This document shows, piece after piece, positions 13,401 to 25,400 of a stretch of DNA of 64,000 nucleotides (within the stretch, counting starts at the first letter, position 1; each line of letters begins with the position of its first letter). The stretch comes from Hippasteria phrygiana (taxonomy: Eukaryota; Echinodermata; Asteroidea; Valvatida; Goniasteridae). The notes below the pieces were generated by a model. That model did no database searches and was not told the DNA's origin. It saw only the letters and a list, made by a program, of their open reading frames with translations. The stretch lies in assembly GCA_037893225.1 (NCBI GenBank), contig JAZGUH010000412.1, positions 1,364,001 to 1,428,000 on the forward strand, written 5' to 3'. The translations under genes were made by a program, and so were the position numbers.

Positions 13401-16400
13401 TTGTGGAAAATTTGGGCCTAGAAAAATCCAACTGAACAAAGCAAACTGGGTCTGGCCGTCGCCATGTAAGTTCATGTAGTCCAAACTGGCCTACAATGCA
13501 TGCACTTGTGGCAAGTGGATATTTCTGATTTTCCGAAGCTGTGAGCATCAAAAGTAAAAACAAATTACAGGCATATTTTAAAACGTAACATACAGGATGT
13601 AGGCCAGGTATGGCATTGCAGGCTTCAGTATTATACCCAAATAAGTTGTACATTCCCCAAAGACGAGGAATTGTGGAAAATTTAGGCCTCAAAAGTCCGG
13701 CTGAACAGAGCAAACTCCCTGAGCAAACTGTTGGGCCGCGTCACCATGCTTGTATATGTACGTAGTCCAAACTGGCCTCTACAATGCATAAATTTCTGGC
13801 ATGTGGATTTCCGATCATTTCACTGCTGGCGATTTCTACTCCCAGCCTGGGATTTCGATAATCCTAAAGCTAAAAGAAAATGTCATTCCAGCCAACAAAA
13901 TTTTCTTTGCTGCTGCCTGGGAACTTTGATTGGGAAATTTGATTAGGAACTTCTCCATCGATCGATACACGTTGTGCATGCCAGGAATTGTGCTGTCCTC
14001 AATCTCTTATTGCTGCCGTCTCTCTGGACTTCTGGTTCATACATGTAGGGAACAATTATACCGACTTCATCCCCATATGTTCATTCTTTTCTGAGTCAGA
14101 TAGGGACAAATTTTCTTCTGAAAACTTCTGATGATTTGGCCATGTTTCTCGGTTTGGTCGTACACGCGCTATACACATAGTACATGCATGGCTGGCCGGC
14201 CTTCTACTAGTTTTACTAATTTCTCGTGCTGACGTCATGGTTCTGACATCCAGGCTACTCGTGTAAGTGGGATTTTTTAGGGGCGGGGCAACCGGCTCGA
14301 AATTTTGCACTTAAAATGGTTTGTATTACAATAAAAATGCAAAAGTTCAAATAAATATTTATTGATTACAACTCTAAACGATGTATTCTTCCATTCCTGT
14401 GAGTTTTGTTTTCTATTTCGGTGACCCTTTAACAGATTTAAGAAAAAAAATATATTTGCTACAAATTACGTATCAATATTTATTAAATGCTTTACAATAA
14501 CATATGCTACCAACATGTAGGGAGAAAGAGAAGCTCTATGGACAGTACGAAAAGCAACACACATGTGTACTCCTTTCGTTTGCTTTACATTTTCAGATCA
14601 AAATGATGTCATACTTACAAAGACGATCATCGGATTGGTGTAAAAGTATCAATAGGTGAAGTGAACATTCAGAATTGCATGACGGCAAAAAATTGTCTGA
14701 TTGACTTGATTTTTTCTTGAAAGTAAATTCCCTTACCTTCTGGCAGGCACTGTCGGCCATCTTTAGCCCCAGCCACAGTCTCTCCTGCAAAATCCTATTC
14801 TCAAATGTTGTCTCCTCCTCTGTCGGTCTGCCTGTCTGCTGGGAGTCTGAGCAAATGAATCGACCAGCGAGCTTGTCCATGTAGAGGAATCTGAAGGGGG
14901 ATTTTCACAGGAAACCAACCATTCAAACGCCCTTCACCTCTCCATAATCAGGCATATGTGTAAAGGTCCTTTGGGTGTTTTTAAACTATCGGGGACATCG
15001 GCACTTATATACAATCTCAATCAAAAAAGTTACATTGTGACTAATAGAAAGCTCTGTTCGGTACGGTTTTTCATGTCCAAATTAAGGAGGGGGAAAGCCA
15101 TTGGTAATGATCTTAACTTCAACCTGAGGAGCGACCCATCTCTCAAAGGTCATTACTAGCTGGTCAGTCTTACTTCATCATTCCTTATACCCACAAAGAA
15201 AATGCTCAATGAAACTAGAGAAAAACTAACCACAGGGGAAACTGACAAAGTAATTTTGAATAAATTTTCAAAAGTGAAGAAAAGACTGACAGGAGCGGGA
15301 TTTGAACCTGCGACCTCCGGAGTACTGTACCAGTGCTCTACCAACTGAGCTAGTCAGAAGTCATAAACCCATTCTGCTTTGTAGCGAGGGATAATACCCT
15401 AACTTTACAATACAACCTGGGAAGTGAGAGGTACGATAACCCCCTAAACACACACACAAGTGTGTAAACACCGGCAATCGCGGACCTCCTATTGTCCCTC
15501 TTTTGTTTGTACTCAAACTTTTTCGGAAGGCCTCCCATTGGTTTTGTACACGATTTTCAATCGTGGACCTTGACACAATCGCGGACCCTACTGTCCTCTT
15601 TGTTAAAGGTCCACGGTCTGAGTAGCTATACAAACGCACCGATCCGCGTTTTTGCATCCCTGTGGAGACATGGCATTGTTCTCCCCTTTGTCCCTGTAGT
15701 TAAGCAAACCCCCATAGACTTTGTACGCAAAATTCCTTGTGGAGACAACCTAACCCATAGAATTGCCCTGTGGAGACCTATTCAGTCCCTTCGTCTCTAT
15801 TGTTTTCATGTCTCCACATATATTGTATATCTCTCCACACACACACACAGTCATGTAAACGGGTGCAATCGTGGACCTCCCATTGTTCCTCTTTTGTTTA
15901 TACTCTAATTTTTTCGGAAGGCCTCCCATTGGTTTTGTACACGATTTTCAATCGTGGACGTTAGGTCAAACGTGGACCCCTTTGTCTACGCCCGAATTCT
16001 TTTGTCCTAGGTCCACGATTGCCGGCATATACAAACTCACACACAAGTGTGTAAACACCGGCAATCGCGGACCTCCTATTGTTCCTTTTTTGTTTATAAA
16101 GGAAGGCCTCCCATATGTTTTGTACACGATTTTCAATCGTGGACCTTGACTATATCGTGGACCCTATTGTCCTCTTTGTTAAAGATCCACGGTTTGAATA
16201 GCTATACAAACTAACACACAAACGCGTATCCACCGTCGAACGCGGACGTCCTATTGTTCAATCTCTTGTTTGTACTTTTTCGGAAGGCTCCCATAGGTTT
16301 TGTACACGATCTCAATCGCGGACGTTCGCTGGGAATCGCGGACGATATTGTTCTCTTGTTCTCAGGAATTTTTCGTCCGTGGTTTGAATACAACACAATC

Positions 16401-19400
16401 ACGCACACATGGTGTGTATCCAACGTCGAACGCGGACGTCCTATTGTTCAATCTTTTGTTTGTACTTTTTCGGAAGACTCCCATAGGTTTTGTACACGAT
16501 TTCAATCGCGGACGTATTTTGGGAATCGCGGACGTATTTTGGGAATCGCGGACGATATTGTTCCCTTTGTTATACGTCCACGTTTGTTTAGGAGAACAAA
16601 CGCACGCAGTCGTACTTTCCTATTCTTGTGAGGACTATGCTTTGTGTTTCCTATTCTTCCTTTAATATAACCCAACCCCATAGACTAAGAACGTATCTTT
16701 ACGTTCGAGGACCGATTTGAATAAAAGACCGACTCTCGAGGACAAGAAAGATTCTTTTGTATTTTCTTTCTCCTCTCGTCCTCAAACGTAGTACAATACA
16801 AGAGCACGCAAGTGTGTAAACGGGTGCAATCGGGGACCTCATATTGTCCCTCTTTTGTTTGTACTCAAACTTTTTCGGAAGGCCTCCCATTGGTTTTGTA
16901 CACGATTTTCAATCGTGGACCTTGACACAATCGCGGACCATATTGTCCTCTTTGTTAAAGGTCCACGTCTGAATAGCTATACAAACGCACACACACACAC
17001 ACACACAAAATTAGAAACAAAACAAAACCAAAAAAACCCAAACAAAGACACAGGCAAGTTGGGAGACCGCCAACATAGGGCAAGATAGCTCAGTTGGTAG
17101 AACACCGGTACGGTATTCCGGAGGTCGCAGGTTCGAACCCCGCTCCTGCCAGTTTTCTTTGTTCACTTTCAAAATTCATTCAGAGAAAAACTAAATAACT
17201 ATGTTTTTCAAATCATTTTTGTAAGGAGTAGTGTATGATGACAAAATTATTCTTCTTGTAGAATTCCACATGCATACCTGTTGGAGACCACGTCGTCCCA
17301 GATACTGATGGGATCCTTCTTGGCATCCAGATGGCAGTTGGCCCAACGATCCAGGAGAGCTAGGGACTTTCGACAACCATTGCCTCCTTTCAAGTCTGAA
17401 AATGGCATAAGAGTTCTAAAAGGAACTCTTTAACTGAAGTACACTTGTAACCTTGCTTGCATTTAAAATTTTGACAATGTTACTGCCTGTAATTTTACTT
17501 GAAGTAAGGATACATGAAAATTTACCTCATCAAACAAAATCACCATCTGCACCCAAAAAATAGCATCATATAGTGCTATCAATTCTTCAAAATATGGCCT
17601 ATTACAATTTAGTTTCAATGACTTCTTGTTTAATTTCTCTGGAAAATGATGATCAGCCCTAGAATGCACCTACAACCAGAGCAACTGTTATCTCACTTTA
17701 TTCTTTATTTTGATTTATCTTTATCCTTTATTCATACCAAAGACAGTTTACCGTTCCTATTTGTCAAGAGCCCATAACGTGGGTGGGTTTAAACACCAAC
17801 TGGTTTACACTTTTTCCGGTGTCACACGAAATTGAGACTCCTACGAAATCTGGTTCTTTTATTGGTTGAACACTCACGCGACCAGTCACTCTCCCAATTA
17901 CGCAGGTGCAATACTACCATTGCATCTGTATTTAGAGTATAATTCCAGACTACACCGGCACTGCTGCGTTCTGTGCCACATCAGGCCGCATGTCACGCGC
18001 GAGCCACGCGCGAGCCACGCGCGAGCCACGCGCGAGCCACGCGCGAGCCACGCGCGAGCCACGCGCGAGCCACGCGCGAGCCACGCGCGAGCCACGCGCG
18101 AGCCACGCGCGAGCCACGCGCGAGCCACGCGCGAGCCACGCGCGAGCCACGCGCGAGCCACGCGCGAGCCACGCGCGAGCCACGCGCGAGCCACGCGCGA
18201 GCCACGCGCGAGCCACGCGCGAGCCACGCGCGAGCCACGCGCGAGCCACGCGCGAGCCACGCGCGAGCCACGCGCGAGCCACGCGCGAGTCACACGCGCG
18301 TCAATTTCCATATAAGGAATTTTTTTAGCAGTACTCACGTGAGGCACAAACCATTAAATAGCTATTGGGTGTTTTACAAACCAAGGTAAACAAAAATTAA
18401 CAAAATCATTGAAAATTTATAATTTTCAAAAGTTTTTGCTGAATATACAAAAAGGTATTTTATATAAAAAGGTATTTTATGAATGGGCCTCGACGCTGAT
18501 ATGATAATGACCCTCGCCTTTGGCTCGCGTCATTATCATCGTCCAGGCCCCAAGGCGGTTTTAAATGTACTTGTTTAACCCCTTTAGTACGTTTTGTTAC
18601 GGGAGATGTCGGGGTGTCGCAGCGGTTTTGGCAGCCAAGCGAACCGCTACAATGTGTTTGTGCAGTCAAGCGTAACAAACAATAATCCAACAATGGATTG
18701 AAACTGCACAAACGGCGGTAAATGGCATCATCCGGCCTGGTGGCACTTGGTTTTTTTTGTTACGCCATATGGCGTCATCCGTACGCAAAGGGTTAAAAAC
18801 CGGCTCAGCACATATTTATTCTCTTTTTATTTGTTATCACTTTATTTTTTCCAAAGGACCATAGAATTACAAATAATTATAATGCAGATGATCATGACAA
18901 CAATGCAAATTTATTTTGATAGCAACATTCAAAACAAATGACAACCACCTATGATTTGGCATTTAAAAAAAAAAGGCGAATGATTTGCAATGAAACAATG
19001 GAAACACAATTCACCTTGTTTGGTTGCTACTTTGAGGAAGTCTTGTGTTTCGGTGAGACGCTGGATGCACTGCAGCTTGGCTGTGCGACTAGAGGTCATC
19101 AGAGGTCCGAGGCCAGACCAATCCTAAACAAAAACATTCTTTCAAGTTAACCCCGCAATCCCGCAGTACGCACGTAGGGCTATGCGGCCACTGGGCCTGT
19201 TTATGTTTATTGTACATATGTGACCCGCTCTGGAAAAAGGTATATTATGTCGCAAAATATGAAAAATGAGTTTTATGTATGTTTGGAAAGCCCGCAATAT
19301 AAGCTTTCATTTGGTACATGATAGAGCTCCAAATCCCTGTCCGTTCTGGAGATATCACATTTTTGCATATTAATTAGTTCTATGTAGTTCAAATTGCACA

Positions 19401-22400
19401 ACAGAGAAAACAGGCTTTGAAATAGCTAGTTCTAATACAATGCAATGGAACGATGCACTCTAAAAAGGATATTTTTCCACTTTATTCACTGAAATCAACA
19501 TTGTTGTGCACCAAACCTGAAACTTTAGATGTTTAAGATGTCATTCAAGACAAAAAACTAAAATGAATTTTGACGAAAAATTTCACCCTCTCAACTTGAA
19601 AGGGCCATTACACGTAAATGCATTGCGCGACTTATATCACCATTTTCTGGAGCGGGTCACATATATACATGTACATTCAAGCACGTACTGTTCCATTCAT
19701 TATTTAGTTGTGGCTGGTGTGGGTGAATAGAGTTTGGTGAACTATATTGTTTTTGAATGGGGAGTGTAATGAGTAGATGGGGCTTTTTATTCCTACTCCC
19801 TGTAAGATACTTGGCTGCACCACCCTCAAAATCTCCGCATGCCAGCACTTTATCCACGGCCTGCATGCCCAGTGCTCCGCACCGACTCCTATCGTTAATA
19901 CCAGCCAGGAGTATGCCACTTGATAGCAGTGCCCCGGACTCAAGGGGTTGAGCAATGGCACCAGACGTCTTGAGGGACAGTGAATCACAGGTACTTATGG
20001 GGTTGGCAGAGTATTGCAATAGTACTCCAGAAGTTTATACTTTAAAGTCCAATGTTTTATAGCATTGCCTGTGCCAAGGAGCCCTATGAACGTTACACAA
20101 ATGCAATGACTTGAGTAGCCAAGATTTTGGTATTAAGGTTTGCGTCAGCCCTGAAACTCAACAGAAGCACCATAAGCACAGAATTACATGCTGTCCGAGT
20201 CATGATGCTGGACTCAATTTTCATCAAAATTTATCTGCTCAGTTATTCAATTTGATTGCCAGAAAGATTACAGCTACATGCGCAATTGCCAGGCCTTGTG
20301 CTCAAATATCTATCACAGTAGCAAACTAGCCACATTTAATTAGCCCACAATATAATTATTTCATTATATGTTTCAGAGAAATGAGACTTTCATATCATTA
20401 TGATGCTGTTTTCCAGTAGCCAACCAATCAACTTAAGAAGTACATGTAGCTTTTTCCTGGTATTTGTACATATGTATGTTGGATTTGTTGTCATTTGCAT
20501 CATTGGTACTGATGTCTCTACGTGTAGCATATCAGATGGCTTTGAAAACAAATCCATCAAGTAGTTTAAAAGGGAGGTGAGCTGATCACACAAACTTTGG
20601 AAAATTCTTCTACCCGAGTCTATAGATCTGAACATTAGTTAGGGGTGAGATTGGCCAAAAATGAAAATTCCACGAAATCCAAAATAAATCCAGGAAAAAT
20701 CCACGAGGACCCCAGATCAACAGAAATTTTGTATTTGCCTAAAAGGCACCACCTTAAAATATCCGTTTTTATTGGTCTATATCCACTTTTACTGGTAAAA
20801 ACACCTTCAGGACAACACCTCAGGAATTCCAGATAGCAAAAGAGATTTCTGAAATCCCGACAAAAAATCCTGAAATCAGGAAAAATCCTGACAAATCTCA
20901 CCCCTGATTAGTATAACTCTTCTGTTGAAGATTGATCCTCTGTGTAGATCTGTAATCCAGGAAAACCATTCAGGTGGTAGTGTTAACAACCCTAGCATTT
21001 CTGTTTATAGCCCTTTGCCTGGAGTGGCTTAGGTGCCTTGTATTGGACGAATTATATTAAAAAAATATTTGCTAACCTGTAAAAATGACTGCCTGCATCC
21101 GGCTATGTAGAATGAGGCCCTGTCGTAGTCCTCTTGAATTGTATACAGGCATGACAGTTCCTCACTGAAGTGGGCCTGTACAACAAATACATTTGTTATA
21201 TCTCCGTCTTGGATACTGTATTTTGATTGGCCTAGAACGATCATTGTGTCCGGTCTATAAAAACGACTGGCACAATCCAAGCATGATACCACACATGAGC
21301 CAGCTAGCTATTGAGCTGTATCATTGGTACCCACGCAATTTTCACCTATACTCTTGATAGTAGTAAACTATAATGGGAGCAGTGAACCAGCAGACGATCA
21401 GCTGTTTTGATTGCGTTATTTGTTTGAGCTAATTTCTACCAAGCAAGGCAAGTTGAACTGAAAAAAAAAAAAACTGGGTTTGGCGATATAACAAAACAAC
21501 TGTTGACTGCTGTGATGTGGGATATGACATTTTTAACACCCTTGGGGACGCATAGCACCCTCGGACTTGCCCCGGGTGCTATGCGTCCCTCGGGTGTTAA
21601 AAACATCATAATTATCCCACATCACAGCAGTCAACAGTTGTTAAATGTATCAGGCAAGCACTTTAGATGGTAGTTCCAAGGACTACTGATGGCCCAATGC
21701 GAGATCTTTTGCTTCTAGGCAATATTCTATTTAATGCGGATTCATTTTTAGACACCATGTTTTGCATGACCTACATGTAATGCACTAAAAATAAAGATTT
21801 AGACTGTGTATTTATCCCTCCACATGGTGTTCAAGGCACTACATCATTGTGACTCCCACTCAACGAGGCCCAGTGTCATAGGGTTGTTAAGCACACAATT
21901 ACATTTCTTCCAATGGAACCTCGGTGCATTTCACGAATACTCTTTGCTGTGTAGTTTAATTGGCAGAATGGAGCTTCGTACACAGTGCCTACATTTCCAC
22001 ACAGGCATAAAGTGCTTATGTAACTCACCGATGACTAAACAGCTATTTCTATTTCAACCTTTGCATACCAAACCAGCCAGCAATCTAAAGCCCTGTCCGC
22101 ACTGGACTTATTTTGGTAAAACTTACCGAGACGATGGGAACTTTTCCCATTTTAAGTCCAGTGCAGACAGCCTAGGACGTTTTCCTCTCAGTTACTTTTC
22201 CTGAGTCCAGCGGTTACTTCTACCGGCCAACTGCTGCCCAGGAAAACTGACCAGGTAACTTTTCCCGAGACGATAAGTCCATTGCGGACAGTGCGTTGCG
22301 GTAAAAGCGGCTCAGGAAAGCATACATCCGGCCCGAGCGCAAGGTCATGCTTCACAGGGAAACCACGCATGCGCTTTGCATTGTTTTACCGCGGTGCGGT

Positions 22401-25400
22401 GCACGTGGTAAGTTTCCAAATTCCAGTGCGTTGTTTCTCTTTTGGTCGCAATCATGGTAGATTTTATTATTGATAAAGTCGGAAGTTTGATTGGTGCTAA
22501 AGACGTAGGCCTGCGTGTACACATCGGCCGGAAAAATGAAAAGGCAGGCGTGATTTGGGTCAATCGCGTAAATGTAGAAAGGTCATGCAAAGCGCCCTCA
22601 TGAGTAAGGCTGTTCGATATCCATTTATTTTGATACCGAAATATCGGCAGAAAAATATCGCGATACGCGATATTATCGTGATGACGTCACTTTTTCATTT
22701 AATACCGGAAGAACGGAGGAATGAAAAAATACATGACGGAAGTCACCACGGCATCATGAGATCGGGGCCACCGCCGGGATCGGGCCCGCCGGGATATTGA
22801 GCGGCAGGAACGGGGGGACGGTTTGACAAAGCTTCCCTTCGCTCGTTGAGTATTTGGAGTTTTAATACATTTACCTTCAGTTGGCTACTTTATGGCACTC
22901 CAGAAAGACTAGCGTTTGTTTCTATTTCAGCATTGTTGATTAGTAACACAAATGATAATACCATGGACGATCACATGCGAGCTGTCAACAAACGATCGTG
23001 TCGTATATTTTGTGAAGACGACATGACATTGCACAATGTACAATGGATGCGCGGCACGTGTTTTAATCTTTTCTCAAGACGCAGCGCAGTTCGCTACACG
23101 TAACTACACCTAAACTGCGTGTGCCTTGTACACTGGGGAAAGACGTTGGCATTCAGTGCGGTTGCTTGCACTTGACGAAGGCTAGCAACAAAGCAACGCG
23201 CACGCGCAGATGCGCTACATGGGTTGACCTTATTGCAAACAATTGCCATACCCCTCGATCTCAAGATGAGTTCGCAAGCGTGTAGGTACGTACATTGTAC
23301 ACTGGGAAAGACGTTGTTTGCACTTGACAACGTACGGCGCGGAGGGTAAATTGCTCGGAAGGTAAATCGCGCGGAGCGGAGATGTCATGTCGGGGTTTAG
23401 AAAACGGTCAAAGAAAGACACATTTAGTGCATGTATGTATTTTTGTATTCCTCCATTGTACATCAGGATACATTATATACTATTCTACCGTCCAATAATT
23501 GGAAATAACTGGAATTTCGAGCAAAGTAAACTGGACAAATCCACACGTAATGCGGCCAAAAGGAACATATATCGCGATATTCTTCGGTATATCGAATTCC
23601 CCGATATTCCGTTTTTTTTTTAAAGGGCCGATACGATTTTCGATATGAAAAAAATATCGAAATATCGGGAAATATCGTCATATCGAACAGGCTTACTCAT
23701 GAGTCGTTATATTGACAGCTCGGTTACTTCTCCCACGGTCTCGGTAAAATTTTCCCGTGTCGAAAGTCCAAGTGCGGACAGTGGTCACATTTGACCATTT
23801 TTCATTTTACCATCGTCTCGGTAAAACCTTCCAAAAAAGAAGTCCAGTGCGGACACGGCTTAAGCCAGGAAAACTTGGCCCAGTACAGATTGCCCAGTCA
23901 TCCTTGACCACAGACACACAATCCAGGTATCATTGGACAGATAACACCTTGGTGATGTTTATCTTTTTAGAAAATATTTAGTACATTTTTCATAATTTAC
24001 ATTTACATCTGGGTTTCCTATTTTTGTGATACACCCTGTACAGAAAAGCATGTTAACTTCAGAGGAGAATTTACTGAAAATACGGGAAACAACTATAGAA
24101 ATCTCAACACGCTTGAGTGTTAGCACTATGCCATTAAATACACTTGAACATTAGCACTACGCCGTGAAATACACTGAAGTGTAGCACTGCTTTTCTACTA
24201 CATGTAGCAATCGGAGATTCAATGCATTATCACAGTGGAAAGATCCATGGAGAACATAGCATACGTATTCCGAGTGGCACAACTGAATTATTACGAAATA
24301 CCTTACTAGACTGTAAGTTCATAGTAGTCTCAATCATCCTATGAAATTATGGCACCAGGTGGGCTGTCGTTGTCAAGAAAAGTGGAAATTTATATCGTCT
24401 TCCAACGATTTCCAGCTGGAAATCGTTGGAAAACTGCCCTGTAGCCTTTAGTCAAGGCGCGCGTGGCTACCCGGACAAGTGGCGCACTGGACATGCTGGC
24501 ATTCAGGGGGCGTCACGTGTCCAGCTGGTAGTCACGCGCGCCTTGACTAAAGGCTATCATCCGCCCAACGGTTGAAAACGAGCACCGTTTTTCTCTCGTG
24601 TTTTTTGCCATCCAACAATGCAAAACTTTGAACAGGTGAGTGGAACGATGTTTCCTATAACATACTAACCCACAAATCCGCCCATTTTTAAAAATTGCAA
24701 CAATGACCAATCATGTACACGGCCTTTAACCATACAAACTGCGATTCTGCCCAGGAACGTCCAGACCTACCTCAAGGAATATTCGCTTCTCAGCATCGGC
24801 CATAGATTCATCAATAAACTGCAGCAGAGCCTCATCCTCCTCTCCATCCATCAGTTGCTTCAGCATACTACGGATCATGTGGGGTAGATAGTGTTCCTGG
24901 CAAAAAAAAACCCTAGCAAATTCAACTGATTAAAAAGTCAAATACTCATTGAGTGATCCGGACATTGCCGTTTCCCGGGTTTATCATAAAATTAGGGTGT
25001 GATCCCGGGATATATGCCATTGTGGGTTTATGATTTACTTGTGCTGCCCCAAGCAAAGATACTGACAATATTAGGAAACCAACAACACAGGGCAAGACAG
25101 CTCAGTTGGTAGAGCACCAGTCTGGTAATCCAGAGGTCACAGGTTCAACTCCCACTCCTTTCCCTTTTCTTTGTTCACTCTGAAAAGTGGTTTCAAAAAG
25201 GTTTCAAAAGATGTATTTTTTCCAAACCCTGTTTTCAAATTCCTCAAACCGGTTGGAATCTGACATATAATATATGGATGGTATTAAAATCTCTGATATT
25301 TTCAACGAATATAATGTTTTTTCCAACCTGGTAGAATGTATCCGACCATATCTTGCCAAGTCTCGGGGGGTTATTGTCATCGATGTTCACTGTGGAATAA

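Noticed and set aside
13060..13713. 217-codon minus-strand frame
   Set aside because: Runs through a 270-bp tandem repeat, composition is not protein-like, and the unit recurs diverged with stops.
15440..16995. CRISPR array
   Set aside because: Units are long, irregular and palindromic without spacer structure, in a eukaryotic intron.
17866..18389. Overlapping 90-149 codon frames on both strands across the 11-bp repeat
   Set aside because: They exist because the repeat has no stop in most frames; no start context, domain or splice support.
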